A DNA stretch of 51,152 nucleotides, taken from assembly GCA_031278095.1 (NCBI GenBank), contig JAITLC010000017.1, positions 1 to 51,152 of the forward strand, in the 5' to 3' direction. Source of the DNA: Treponema sp. (GTDB taxonomy: Bacteria; Spirochaetota; Spirochaetia; Treponematales; Breznakiellaceae). Position 1 is the first letter of the stretch. Each line of letters begins with the position of its first letter. A program made the position numbers and the translations under genes. The notes under the pieces were generated by a model. The model did no database searches and had not been told where the DNA came from. It saw nothing but the letters and a program-made list of their open reading frames with translations. This document shows, piece after piece, positions 33,340 to 41,747 of this stretch.

Positions 33340-34662
33340 ATGGGATTATATCAGGTTGAAACCAAATATGGCGCTTTACGGGGTGTCCAAAAAATTGGGT
33401 ATAGTGTGTTCCGGGGAATACCCTACGCGGAAGCTCCGGTGGGTTCCCTGCGTTGGAAGAAGCCCCTGCCGCCAAAGAGACAGGAAGGGCTGCGCGATGC
33501 AAGGGTTTTTCCAAACCAGCCGCTCCAGGAAGGAAATCTTCCCCCGTCGTTTTACTGGAAAGAATTTTTTGCCGATGAAGATTACTTCCCTGCAAAAAGC
33601 GAAGACTGCCTCTATCTTAATGTCTGGACTCCCGCGGAAAAATCTGATGAAAAACTGCCCGTAGCGTTTTGGATACACGGCGGCGCTTTTATCAATGGAT
33701 TTTCCAGCGAAATGGAATTCGACGGCGCCGCCTTTGCGGCCCGGGGAGTGATACTGGTTACGGTGGAATATCGTCTGGGGGCAATGGGTTTTCTCGCCCA
33801 TCCCTGGCTTTCCGCCGAAGAGGGCGGTTCGGGAAATTACGGCCTTTACGATTGCATCGCCGCCCTGGACTGGGTTCAGGAAAACATCGCGGCCTTCGGC
33901 GGAGATCCCGGCAGGGTTACGGCATTCGGTCAGTCCGCCGGAGCCATGATCGTTCAGGCTCTGGTATCCTCCGCGTTAACTCAAGGAAAAATTCACCGGG
34001 CTATTATTCAGAGTGGCGGCGGGTACAGATCTTTTTTTAACCGTTACCGCCGCCTTGCGGATATGGAACAAACCGGCGCGGCCTTTGTGAACAGTTTCGG
34101 CGCCGGTTCTCTTGGAGAGTTGCGGAAAATTCCCGGGGAAGATTTTATCAAAATTCAAATGGAATTTTTGAACAGATCTTTTGCCGGCGGCGGTCTTCCC
34201 TTTGCTCCCTGCATTGACGGTGTTATTTTGGAGAATGATTCGGACAGGCTTCTTGAATCCGCCGCCCATCTGGATATTCCCTACATGATAGGCTGTACCG
34301 GCATGGACATTGGTTTTGACAGGGAGCAGGCGGCCGGGGGAGAACGGCCGGGACTGTACCGGGCCGGCGTGGACTTCAGCCTGTTAAACGAAAAACTTGG
34401 CCGGCAGCCGTGCTGCGTCTACTTCTTTACCCATTGTCCGCCGGGTGATGACGCCGGGGCATTTCACTCGGCGGAACTTTGGTATGAATTCGGTACCCTG
34501 GATCGGAGTTGGCGTCCGAAGAATGATCTGGATTATGTCTTGTCGGATCGGATGATCGCTTACTGGACAAATTTCATGAAGTCGGGGGATCCCAATGGAG
34601 CCGGTCTTTTGGACTGGAAGCCTTGCCGGGAGGAGGATCCTTTTGTAATGGAATTGACTTGA
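33340..34662 (+). CDS. Type-B carboxylesterase
   Basis: A 440-residue alpha/beta-hydrolase of the carboxylesterase/acetylcholinesterase class. N-terminal FRGIPYAEAPVGSLRWKKP and SEDCLYLNVWTP are the class's signatures; the oxyanion-hole IHGGAF lies at about residues 110-115; the nucleophile is Ser199 in FGQSAGA. The likely acid lies in the C-terminal half and the His in DAGAFHSAELWYEFG. The chain is shorter than the usual 500 residues but has no internal break. No signal peptide was seen, so it appears cytoplasmic. Such enzymes remove acyl groups, for example acetyl or feruloyl decorations from plant polysaccharide fragments. The adjacent LplABC-like importer makes that role plausible here, but it is an inference from context. 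Confidence 0.9.
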   Translation: MGLYQVETKYGALRGVQKIGYSVFRGIPYAEAPVGSLRWKKPLPPKRQEGLRDARVFPNQPLQEGNLPPSFYWKEFFADEDYFPAKSEDCLYLNVWTPAEKSDEKLPVAFWIHGGAFINGFSSEMEFDGAAFAARGVILVTVEYRLGAMGFLAHPWLSAEEGGSGNYGLYDCIAALDWVQENIAAFGGDPGRVTAFGQSAGAMIVQALVSSALTQGKIHRAIIQSGGGYRSFFNRYRRLADMEQTGAAFVNSFGAGSLGELRKIPGEDFIKIQMEFLNRSFAGGGLPFAPCIDGVILENDSDRLLESAAHLDIPYMIGCTGMDIGFDREQAAGGERPGLYRAGVDFSLLNEKLGRQPCCVYFFTHCPPGDDAGAFHSAELWYEFGTLDRSWRPKNDLDYVLSDRMIAYWTNFMKSGDPNGAGLLDWKPCREEDPFVMELT

Positions 34663-35190
34663 GTCGCAGGCGGGTTCATACACAGGAATACGCTTTCGCG
34701 TGGGAGCTTCAGGGTGTTTTGAATCCGGTAATGCTCCGGCTGTTTGGAGTATGGATCCGCATAAAATTCATACCTTGCAGAACGACGACAGGAGCCGCCG
34801 GGAGTAACCGGATCCCGGACATCCCCGGAGTCATTTTTGTGTTTTTAAAACTTGACAGGTTAGGATTTTTGGATGTAGGATGAGTTTGTTCCAAAATTCA
34901 GGTTTTTTCGGAACAGGATCGAGGTTGTTTTCTAAAATTATGATCCTGCCGGATCGCCGGATTTGGGAACAGCCCCGGATGAAAAATATTCAGAATTTGT
35001 CTATGGCTTGATTTTTTAAGGGGAAGCTGATAATGCTTCAAATAATGCCCTTCGGGCAGAGCGGATTATACGCAGAATCTTATTCTACCCCCCCCCCCCC
35101 CCCCAATTCAGATAGGATTACTAGGAATACCTGCTTTTCGAGTTTCCCCTCAAAATACCGCGGCGTTCTCCGTGAGGCGGAGGTGATGCC
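34663..35190. promoter_or_regulatory. Long leader with promoter-like site, repeats and poly-C
   Basis: No gene is visible in these 528 bases. TTGACA at 34852-34857 and TAGGAT at 34876-34881 (18-base spacer) form a possible promoter for the downstream permease gene, leaving a leader of about 300 bases. The leader contains a family A hairpin at 34885-34916 and another, interrupted by CCTGCCGGATCGCCGG, at 34923-34976. A run of 17 C lies at 35088-35104. GGAGGTGAT at 35179-35187 is a strong SD for the GTG at 35191. A fragment of family F (GTCGCAGGCGGGTTCATAC) lies at 34664-34682. Confidence 0.5.
35088..35104. repeat. Poly-C tract, 17 bases
   Basis: Seventeen consecutive C, 87 bases before the start of the LplB-like permease gene. 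It matches the 18-base G tract at 27453 in type and length. Confidence 0.9.
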
Positions 35191-36114
35191 GTGAATCAAC
35201 AGCAAAATAAAAGTCTTCTGGCCGGAATTATACAGAGCCGGGGAATATATGTGGTATTACTGCCGGGTGTCGTTTGGTACATCCTCTTTGCCTATTTTCC
35301 CTTGTTTGGCCTTTCCCTGGCCTTCAAAACTTTTAAAGCCAATCTTGGGATCATCGGAAGTCCCTGGATCGGTTTGCAGAATTATGTATATGTGTTTCGT
35401 GACCAGGCTTTTATGGAAGCCGTCTTTCGCACCATAAAAATAAATATCCTCAGGCTGCTCATTACCTTCCCGGTGCCCATCATTCTGGCCCTGGCAATTA
35501 ACGAGGTCAGGGTGGGAAGGCTAAAAAAGATACTCCAGACCGTTTATACATTTCCGAATTTTCTTTCCTGGATTATTGTCTCCAGTATCCTGACCAACAC
35601 CCTGGGTCAAAACGGTTTTTTCAACGGCCTTATAGTTCTACTTGGCGGTAAATCGGTGAATATTCTCGGAACAGCCAAATATTTTCTGCCCCTGGCTTAT
35701 CTTTCGGATATTTGGAAGACTGCCGGATGGGGGGCGATTATTTATCTGGCCGCCATTGCCGGAATAGATGTTGAACAGTACGAAGCTGCCGAGATTGACG
35801 GCGCCAGCAGGTTCCAGCGTATTATTCATATTTCCCTGGCAGGTATCAAAGGTACGATTGTTGTCATGTTTATCCTTGCCATGGGCTACCTCATGTCCGC
35901 CGGGTTTGATCAGCTTTTCAATATAAGCAATGCTGCAACCATGAAGGAAGCGGAAATCCTGGATATGTATATTTACCGGGTAACCTTCAAGGCCGCCTCG
36001 GATTTTTCGTTTTCTTCCGCAGTCAGTCTTTTGCGTTCGGTTATTAATTTTGTCCTTTTAATTTCGGCGGATCGAATCTCGAAGATGATTAGTGGTCAGG
36101 GACTCTTTGGCTGA
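35191..36114 (+). CDS. Oligosaccharide ABC transporter permease (LplB type)
   Basis: A 307-residue permease starting at GTG behind GGAGGTGAT. Its six helices begin with the GIYVVLLPGVVWYILFAYFP stretch, typical of LplB/YteP proteins that import oligo- or polysaccharide fragments and of no other ABC class I know. The EAA loop is DVEQYEAAEIDGASRFQRI, near residues 190-208. It is followed, after 180 bases of repeats, by an LplC-like permease and an LplA-like lipoprotein; no ATPase gene is present nearby. Proteins of this type are abundant in plant-fibre degraders and often lie next to glycosidases. Here the neighbours are a carboxylesterase and a LinD-like protein. Confidence 0.93.
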   Translation: MNQQQNKSLLAGIIQSRGIYVVLLPGVVWYILFAYFPLFGLSLAFKTFKANLGIIGSPWIGLQNYVYVFRDQAFMEAVFRTIKINILRLLITFPVPIILALAINEVRVGRLKKILQTVYTFPNFLSWIIVSSILTNTLGQNGFFNGLIVLLGGKSVNILGTAKYFLPLAYLSDIWKTAGWGAIIYLAAIAGIDVEQYEAAEIDGASRFQRIIHISLAGIKGTIVVMFILAMGYLMSAGFDQLFNISNAATMKEAEILDMYIYRVTFKAASDFSFSSAVSLLRSVINFVLLISADRISKMISGQGLFG

Positions 36115-36126
36115 CAAGACGGATCA

Positions 36127-36294
36127 TTAGGGGAATGCCGATTAAATGATGCCAATCAGCGGTTCCCCAATAGATTTGCAAGCTAAGCGCAGCTTAGCAG
36201 ATAACTAGTGTCTGTCCATAATGTAACCGGCTTTGTGGACAGACACTAACCGGACTGTCGAACAAGTCCATTTTATAAGGAGGAGCGGATCAAT
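36127..36294. repeat. Family C and B repeats inside the LplABC-like operon
   Basis: The gap between the two permease genes holds a short family C hairpin at 36127-36169 (TTAGGGGAATGCCGATTAAA, then AATCAGCGGTTCCCC), a small palindrome CTAAGCGCAGCTTAG at 36183-36197, and a compact family B element at 36207-36249 whose arms AGTGTCTGTCC and GGACAGACACT are perfect inverted repeats. GAACAAGTCC follows. AAGGAGG at 36278-36284 is the SD of the next gene. Confidence 0.8.
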
Positions 36295-37173
36295 ATGTAT
36301 CGCAGTATAAAAAATCATTTTGAATTCATTGATTTTATTCTCCTGGTGTTTCTTATTACCTTCGGTCTTGTAATAGCGCTGCCTTTTATCAATGTTATTG
36401 CAATCAGCCTGTCATCGCAGAAAGAATACCTCTCATCTGCTTTTCTTCTTTTTCCCAAAGCACCCACTCTGGCAAATTACAGCGCCCTGTTCAGGGGCAG
36501 CCGGATTTGGATAGGTTACCGCACCACCCTGTTGATACTTTTACTCGGAGTACCGGTTAATATGTTTCTTACCACCAGTGTTGCCTATGGCCTAAGCAGG
36601 CCCGCCTTTCCGGGTAAAAAAATAATCTTCTATGCCGTTCTTTTTACCATGCTTTTTAACGGCGGTATTGTTCCCCTTTATCTTGTCATGCGTGAACTGC
36701 ATTTGACCAACAGTATTTGGTCTGTCGTACTGGCAAGCGGAATTAACGGTTTTTATATGATAATCATGCGCGGTTATTTCCTTACCCTGCCGGAAGCTCT
36801 TCTGGAATCGGCAAAACTTGACGGCGCGGGAGAGTGGTACATCCTTTTTAGAATCATTCTTCCCCTTTCCATGCCGATTATTGCTACCGTAACGCTTTTT
36901 TACTGTGTAGACAGGTGGAACGAATGGTACAACGCCATGATATTTATCAGAAAGAATACCATGATACCCCTTCAACTTATTCTGCGTACCATGGTTGCCG
37001 AATCCAGAACAGCGGAAACTGTCGCCTTCACCGCGGCGGCAGTACGAACCGATTTTTCCGACGGACTCAAGACTGCATGTGTAATGGTTGTAATGCTGCC
37101 GGTCATGTGTATATTCCCGTTTTTGCAGCGTTATTTCGTAAAGGGAATACTTATCGGGGCAATCAAGTCTTAA
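36295..37173 (+). CDS. Oligosaccharide ABC transporter permease (LplC type)
   Basis: A 292-residue permease and the partner of the LplB-like protein. The first helix follows FEFIDFILLVFLITFG; the segment ALPFINVIAISLSSQKEYL is typical of LplC/YtcP. The EAA loop is LPEALLESAKLDGAGEWYI, with a Ser in place of the usual second Ala. The C-terminus reads FVKGILIGAIKS, again typical (KGVMIGAIKG). The SD is strong. Together with the upstream permease and the downstream lipoprotein it should form the importer, powered by an ATPase encoded elsewhere. Confidence 0.93.
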   Translation: MYRSIKNHFEFIDFILLVFLITFGLVIALPFINVIAISLSSQKEYLSSAFLLFPKAPTLANYSALFRGSRIWIGYRTTLLILLLGVPVNMFLTTSVAYGLSRPAFPGKKIIFYAVLFTMLFNGGIVPLYLVMRELHLTNSIWSVVLASGINGFYMIIMRGYFLTLPEALLESAKLDGAGEWYILFRIILPLSMPIIATVTLFYCVDRWNEWYNAMIFIRKNTMIPLQLILRTMVAESRTAETVAFTAAAVRTDFSDGLKTACVMVVMLPVMCIFPFLQRYFVKGILIGAIKS

Positions 37174-37202
37174 TGGAGATCCTGTTTTCGGGAGATCTTT
37201 TA

Positions 37203-37346
37203 AAACCCAAGGCCGTTCCAAAACTTCAGTTTTTTGGAAAGACAAGCTTTGCTTGTTAAGTTTTCTTGAATTTAGCAGAAAAACCCGGTCTTTGACCAGT
37301 TTTTTCAGAACTTGTTCCGAGACCAACCGGGTTATCGAACAAGTCC
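37203..37346. repeat. Hairpin cluster before the LplA-like gene (families A and D)
   Basis: GGCCGTTCCAAAACTTCAG with TTTTTTGGAAAG is a decayed family A unit. GAAAAACCCGGTC with GACCAGTTTTTTC (37278-37306) is a family D hairpin. CTTGTTCCGAGACC with a GAACAAGTCC arm (37310-37346) is a related palindrome around AACCGGGTT. The permease-to-lipoprotein gap is otherwise empty up to GGAGGTG at 37390-37396. Confidence 0.65.
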
Positions 37347-37402
37347 GTTAATTTTTATGGCAATCGAATAACGATTACCAATTCACAATGGAGGTGAATA
37401 TA

Positions 37403-39034
37403 ATGAAAAAATTCAAAAAAATCATGGCAACAGTGATTCTGGCGGCCCTTATACTGGGCGCCGCAGGCTGCAGGGCAAAGGAGGCCCCCCAGGCTTCCCG
37501 GGCTCCGGCAATTGAATTTCCCGGCGGATGGAAACCGACAGCGGATTACGGCGAACAGGTCACGATTTCTACAGCCGCCGTCCTTAGTATCGACGGCTAT
37601 GATTACAGCAATGGCGATGATTTTGCCAAATGGTATTCACGGCATTTTAATAGCCGGCTGGAAGTTACCACTCTGGGCTTTGAAAACTGGGCGGAACGGC
37701 TCCGCATCTGGATCAGTTCCGGTGATATGCCCGATGTGGTAGTCTTTGACTATGCTCATCCCGATGTGGCCGGCTGGGTGGAACAGGGGCTTTTGAAAAA
37801 ACTGCCCGACAACTGGAAACAGCGCTGGCCCAACGCCGCCAGGGTATTCGGTGTTACCGGTGTGGGACCCCAGATGGACAAAGTTTTTGGCGGAACCTAT
37901 TTCCTTCCCCGATCCCGCTTCGACAAAAACCTTCCCCATGATCCGGTGCCAAACCACAATTCATTTTACATGCGCAAGGACTGGGCCCGGGCGGTAGGTT
38001 TCCCCCTTAAAGATTCGTACACCATACCGGAAATAATCGAGTATGGTAAACTGATAAAAAAACATGATCCGGGAAATTTGGGAAGCAAGCTTATTCCCAT
38101 CACCGGTAGTCCTGATAATATGGTAAGTCTTTTTATTGACAGAGTCAGCACCCATGGCCGCAGTTTTTACAAGGACAAGGATGGTGTCTATAAATGGGGC
38201 GCCGAATCGCCTGATACTCTGAAAGGTCTTAAGTTTTTTTACGAAGCCTACGAAGCCGGCGTTGCGAATCCCGAATTCTATACCTTGACTTTCTTTGACG
38301 ACTATCCGCAGGTATTTATTGCCGGTATTGCCGGAGGCCTTCATACTTTTGCGCCATCGGGCCAGCTCCAGCAGGCATGGAGCAGGTTCCAGGCCAATGT
38401 GGGACCCGATCCGGAAGAGAGCCTTGCCGTGGTGACACCCCTGGGCGACGACGGCTATTATCATCAGGAAGACATAATCAACTTCTGGGGCTGCCTTGCG
38501 TTTAGTCCTCAAATAAAGGATGAGGTGTTTGAACGCTATATGGATATGGTCGATTTTGGTTGTACCGAAAAAGGTTACGCCATGCTGAACATGGGGCTTG
38601 AAGGCATCGACTGGAAACAGGAGCCTGACGGCAGTTATACTTCCCTGCTGCCCGAGGGAGTGCAACTGCAGAGCGAAGGCGGGAAATATCCCAGCGTCAG
38701 TGACGGTTACGTACTTGGACAGATAAAGCTGTATGACGACTTTAGTTTCGAGATTCCGACTACGCCGAAATTGTTCCGGGATATTTCCTGGCGGCTTTAC
38801 AAGGATCGCTGCGAGCTTTCAACCCCGGATACTTTTTCCCCAACGGACTGGACTCTTTATTGCTTTGATTCTCCCAGCAGGCGGAAGACCATGTTTGATT
38901 ATGCAAGCGCCTACTCCAATATCATTACTTCTTCAAAAAGCGCTGCGGATGTGGAAGTCCAGTGGAAAAAATGGATTGACTCCAACCGTGCCCTCGTGGA
39001 TCCCGTGCTTGAAGAATTAAATAATCTCAAGTAG
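37403..39034 (+). CDS. Oligosaccharide-binding lipoprotein (LplA type)
   Basis: A 543-residue solute-binding lipoprotein. The signal peptide KKIMATVILAALILGAAGC ends in a classical lipobox with Cys about residue 24. ATG 37403 lies after GGAGGTGAATATA; an in-frame ATG at 37388 is less likely. The mature part follows the LplA/YtcQ pattern of large family-1 binding proteins: an early VSTA-like segment, SGDMPDVVVFDY, and a C-terminal WKKWIDSNRALVDPVLEELN. It presents an oligosaccharide to the LplB/LplC permeases. The LinD-like gene starts 15 bases after its stop, so it belongs to this operon. Substrate unknown; the size suggests a di- to oligosaccharide, not a free sugar. Confidence 0.93.
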   Translation: MKKFKKIMATVILAALILGAAGCRAKEAPQASRAPAIEFPGGWKPTADYGEQVTISTAAVLSIDGYDYSNGDDFAKWYSRHFNSRLEVTTLGFENWAERLRIWISSGDMPDVVVFDYAHPDVAGWVEQGLLKKLPDNWKQRWPNAARVFGVTGVGPQMDKVFGGTYFLPRSRFDKNLPHDPVPNHNSFYMRKDWARAVGFPLKDSYTIPEIIEYGKLIKKHDPGNLGSKLIPITGSPDNMVSLFIDRVSTHGRSFYKDKDGVYKWGAESPDTLKGLKFFYEAYEAGVANPEFYTLTFFDDYPQVFIAGIAGGLHTFAPSGQLQQAWSRFQANVGPDPEESLAVVTPLGDDGYYHQEDIINFWGCLAFSPQIKDEVFERYMDMVDFGCTEKGYAMLNMGLEGIDWKQEPDGSYTSLLPEGVQLQSEGGKYPSVSDGYVLGQIKLYDDFSFEIPTTPKLFRDISWRLYKDRCELSTPDTFSPTDWTLYCFDSPSRRKTMFDYASAYSNIITSSKSAADVEVQWKKWIDSNRALVDPVLEELNNLK

Positions 39035-39048
39035 ATTAAGGAACGCAC

Positions 39049-41010
39049 ATGCTTAACGAATTGATTGCAAAATATAACCGGATACCGTCCCTGGACGAAA
39101 CCAATACGCAGCCATACGGCCCGATACTGGGAAAACACAGAAGACGTACCCTGTGTATCTACGGCCTGCTCTGCATCATTGGATTGTTGCCGGCGCTCCT
39201 GAGCTGGTTTACGCATCTGGAGATTCCTCCCAAACTTATCGCCTCCGGCGCAGGGCTGTTTGTACCGGGCGGCGGTTTTTTGGCACAGGGTACATTCTAC
39301 GGGATATTTCACGGACTTCTGGTTCTGGGTATTTTTATACTTGCGGGGCTGGAAACCTACTTTCTGTTTGGCGATCTGGTTCTTCCCGCACTCATATGGC
39401 TCTTCGGTATCTGGGGAGGGACATACGCCTCCGGCAGTACTCCTGCATGGGGCCCCCTCATCAGTGTTGCCGTAGCTGCGATACTGGCAGCTTACTGCAA
39501 GATAAAAATACACGGGATGATCACCCAATTCAGAGCTGTCCGGAAACAACGGCTGCAAACGATCGACGCTTCCATACGGCGGGTAGAGGCCCTGTGCAGT
39601 AAAGACGATGATCCCGGTGAACGGGAACTTACACCGGAGGCCCTCAGAGCTTCCCGGTATCTGTACGATCTTTGTCTGAGCGGACAGGGGCTGCGGTATT
39701 TTGACAACATGCTGTTTCCGTCCCTTTCGGGCCTTTACTATCAGTTTTCCAATGTGGGGTATTCCTTAATGACCCTGCAATGCAAGTACCTTCCCAATTT
39801 TCATGGTTACCTGGACGAGGCTCAGCGCTTTCTTATTGAAAGCTATACCCTGCCCAGAATATGCGCCTACTGGAAATGGGAAGCCCTGGCCGGATACGGC
39901 AGGTGGCAGCCTGATCCGGTAATCAGAGGGAACATCATGCTTGCCGGCTGGGCTTACGCATTGATAGCAGGCTATGAGGCAAATACCGGCGACATGCGCT
40001 ATGACCGGCCGGAAGGGCTTCGTTTTAAGCCTTTCAAGCATCTTAACAAAACCTACGGCCACAGCACCAGTGAAATTATAGAATCATTTGAGCGGCAATT
40101 ACTGACAGAACCGGCAACCCTGATTCCCTGTGAGCCCCGTATGCAGTTTCCTATCTGTAATTCCTACGCTATTGCCGCCATGATGTCCTATGACAGGATA
40201 CATCACACGAATCATACTGAACGGATCTACGAAAAGTTCATCGACGCGATAAGCCGGGAATTCTGCGAAATGAACGGAGACATGGCCGTACAGCGTTTTC
40301 AGTTGACCGGTCTTCGGGTGGCCCGTATAATGTCTGCCAGGGGAAGCAGTTTTGGCAACATGATAATCGCCCAGGCGTATAATCCCATCTACCCCGGCCT
40401 GGCCCGGCGCTGTTATTCTATTGTCCGGGATGAACTTGTGACCATCGGCGAGGACGGCCTGGCGTATTTCAAGGGCGGTATACCTTGGGATAAAATGCTG
40501 GACATGGGAACCCAGACCTATTCTCCCGGTTCGGTCATAGGCGGTCTTGAGATAGCCGCCCGGGAATTCGGAGATTATGAACTGGTGGAGGCGCTCAGAA
40601 AAACCGAGGAAAAGTACCTTATCCCTTCCAAACTGCGCTTCAAATTCAAGGGTGTTTCCGTGTGCGGCATGGCGGGTTTGGCGGCTTCGCGGTGGAACCG
40701 GAAGAACGACTGGCAGGATACCATTCTTAAAGGGCCGCCCGAAGCCGCCTATACCGGCCCTGTACTTGCCGGCTGCTCGTATCCTGACGTGCTGGTCGCC
40801 AAGGCATTCAGTCACGGGGAGGATCTGGAATTGGTTCTGTACAACGGTACGGAAAATAGAAAACAGACCATCGGTATCGAGAGGCTGCAGAAAGACAGAA
40901 TCTATACCGTTAAGGAAACGGGCCTGAAGGTACGCAGTGATACCGAGGGGAAGGCCGGTATAGATTGTATTCTGGACGGAAGAACCCGGCTGACCCTGAT
41001 TCCTGTATAG
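39049..41010 (+). CDS. Membrane-anchored linalool dehydratase/isomerase (LinD)-like protein
   Basis: A 653-residue protein. Residues 34-160 hold about four membrane helices. A linker of about 35 residues (MITQFRAVRKQRLQTIDASI) leads to a soluble domain, about 195-645, which reads as an all-alpha barrel: YWKWEALAGYGRWQPDP, VIRGNIMLAGWAYALIAGYE, then TGDMRYDRPEGLRF, IPCEPRMQFPICNSYAI. These match the pattern I remember of LinD and its Pfam domain, including two cysteines nine residues apart (Cys361 and Cys370; LinD's active-site pair has the same spacing) and the acidic and aromatic residues around them. LinD acts on terpene alcohols, but most relatives are uncharacterised. In an oligosaccharide-importer operon a sugar-directed role for the barrel is as plausible. 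ATG 39049 follows TAAGGAAC. Confidence 0.65.
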   Translation: MLNELIAKYNRIPSLDETNTQPYGPILGKHRRRTLCIYGLLCIIGLLPALLSWFTHLEIPPKLIASGAGLFVPGGGFLAQGTFYGIFHGLLVLGIFILAGLETYFLFGDLVLPALIWLFGIWGGTYASGSTPAWGPLISVAVAAILAAYCKIKIHGMITQFRAVRKQRLQTIDASIRRVEALCSKDDDPGERELTPEALRASRYLYDLCLSGQGLRYFDNMLFPSLSGLYYQFSNVGYSLMTLQCKYLPNFHGYLDEAQRFLIESYTLPRICAYWKWEALAGYGRWQPDPVIRGNIMLAGWAYALIAGYEANTGDMRYDRPEGLRFKPFKHLNKTYGHSTSEIIESFERQLLTEPATLIPCEPRMQFPICNSYAIAAMMSYDRIHHTNHTERIYEKFIDAISREFCEMNGDMAVQRFQLTGLRVARIMSARGSSFGNMIIAQAYNPIYPGLARRCYSIVRDELVTIGEDGLAYFKGGIPWDKMLDMGTQTYSPGSVIGGLEIAAREFGDYELVEALRKTEEKYLIPSKLRFKFKGVSVCGMAGLAASRWNRKNDWQDTILKGPPEAAYTGPVLAGCSYPDVLVAKAFSHGEDLELVLYNGTENRKQTIGIERLQKDRIYTVKETGLKVRSDTEGKAGIDCILDGRTRLTLIPV

Positions 41011-41032
41011 AAAGGGACGGCAAGGAGATGAT

Positions 41033-41146
41033 ATGATTTGTTGTTTGGTAGGCTTGCTTTTTATCGCTCATTTTGTTGCCAATTGGCGGAAAATATTTGC
41101 CAAAATAGGCTGGAGGCATGAGGATATTGAAGGAGAATACGATTGA
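41033..41146 (+). CDS. Small single-pass membrane peptide (37 residues)
   Basis: A 37-codon frame with AAGGAG at 41022-41027 and an ATG 5 bases later, 22 bases after the LinD-like gene. The product MICCLVGLLFIAHFVANW is a hydrophobic helix, followed by a basic and then acidic tail (KIFAKIGWRHEDIEGEYD). It is too short for most gene finders. The very good SD, position in the operon and TM-plus-charged-tail layout support a real gene, possibly a regulator or subunit of the adjacent membrane protein. Frames this short can occur by chance, so it is moderate confidence. Confidence 0.5.
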   Translation: MICCLVGLLFIAHFVANWRKIFAKIGWRHEDIEGEYD

Positions 41147-41320
41147 GCTTGTTCCAAAATCAGGATCACCGGATTTTGAAACAGCGGCAGGCTTAGATTT
41201 AGAGGAAAAAGCGGACTTTTGGCCGTTTTTCTAAAGCCATTCCCGAAAAAACTTGAGTTTTGGGAATGGCCCGTTATACTGGACTTGCTTAACAACCCGG
41301 TTGGTTGTTAAAAAAGTTTT
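41147..41320. repeat. Family A and D hairpins between the small ORF and the PNPOx gene
   Basis: GAGCTTGTTCCAAAATCAGG with CCGGATTTTGAAACAGC lies at 41145-41186 and overlaps the stop of the small ORF. GCCATTCCCGAAAAAACTTG with GAGTTTTGGGAATGGC lies at 41234-41270. AACAACCCGGTTGGTTGTT follows at about 41291-41309. Together they form a run of three palindromes before the next gene and could stop readthrough from the importer operon. Confidence 0.7.
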
Positions 41321-41354
41321 TTAAACTCTATTTTATTCCATAAGGAGACGACCA

Positions 41355-41747
41355 ATGCAGGAAGTTTATGATTTTCTTAAAAAAAGCGGGACTTATTATC
41401 TCGCAACGGTTGAGGGGGATCAGCCCAGGGTTCGCCCTTTCGGCACGATAAATATTTTTGAAGACAAGCTTTATTTCCAGACCGGTAAAGTAAAGAATGT
41501 CTCAAAGCAGATAAAAGCCAATCCCAGGATTGAGATCAGTGCAACGTTCGAAGACAGATGGATCCGTGTCGAAGCCCAGGCAATTGAAGACGACCGGATC
41601 GAAGCGCGGCAGAATATGCTGGACGCGTATCCCGATTTAAAGAAAATGTATGCCGCCGATGACGGCAATACCCAGGTATTTTACCTCAAAAACGCCACGG
41701 CGAGCATCTTTTCTTTTGGGGGAGAACCAAAGGCGATCAAGTTCTGA
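41355..41747 (+). CDS. Pyridoxamine 5'-phosphate oxidase-fold flavoprotein
   Basis: A 130-residue protein of the PNPOx-like split-barrel fold. The start MQEVYDFLKKSGTYYLATVE, then DQPRVRPFGTI, LYFQTGKVKNVSKQIKANP and IEISATF are standard for the small flavin/F420-binding members annotated as pyridoxamine 5'-phosphate oxidase family. AAGGAGACGACC precedes the ATG. It is much shorter than true PdxH (about 210 residues) and lacks its C-terminal signature, so the vitamin B6 role should not be assumed; many relatives reduce small electrophiles or bind haem or flavin. It stands alone after the repeat run. Confidence 0.88.
   Translation: MQEVYDFLKKSGTYYLATVEGDQPRVRPFGTINIFEDKLYFQTGKVKNVSKQIKANPRIEISATFEDRWIRVEAQAIEDDRIEARQNMLDAYPDLKKMYAADDGNTQVFYLKNATASIFSFGGEPKAIKF

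Noticed and set aside
37961-38665. 234-codon minus-strand frame
   Set aside because: Antisense to the LplA-like lipoprotein gene.
40099-40815. 238-codon minus-strand frame
   Set aside because: Antisense to the LinD-like gene; no SD or domain.
41355-41747. PdxH (vitamin B6 biosynthesis) assignment
   Set aside because: Only 130 residues and lacks the C-terminal PdxH signature; kept as a general PNPOx-fold protein.
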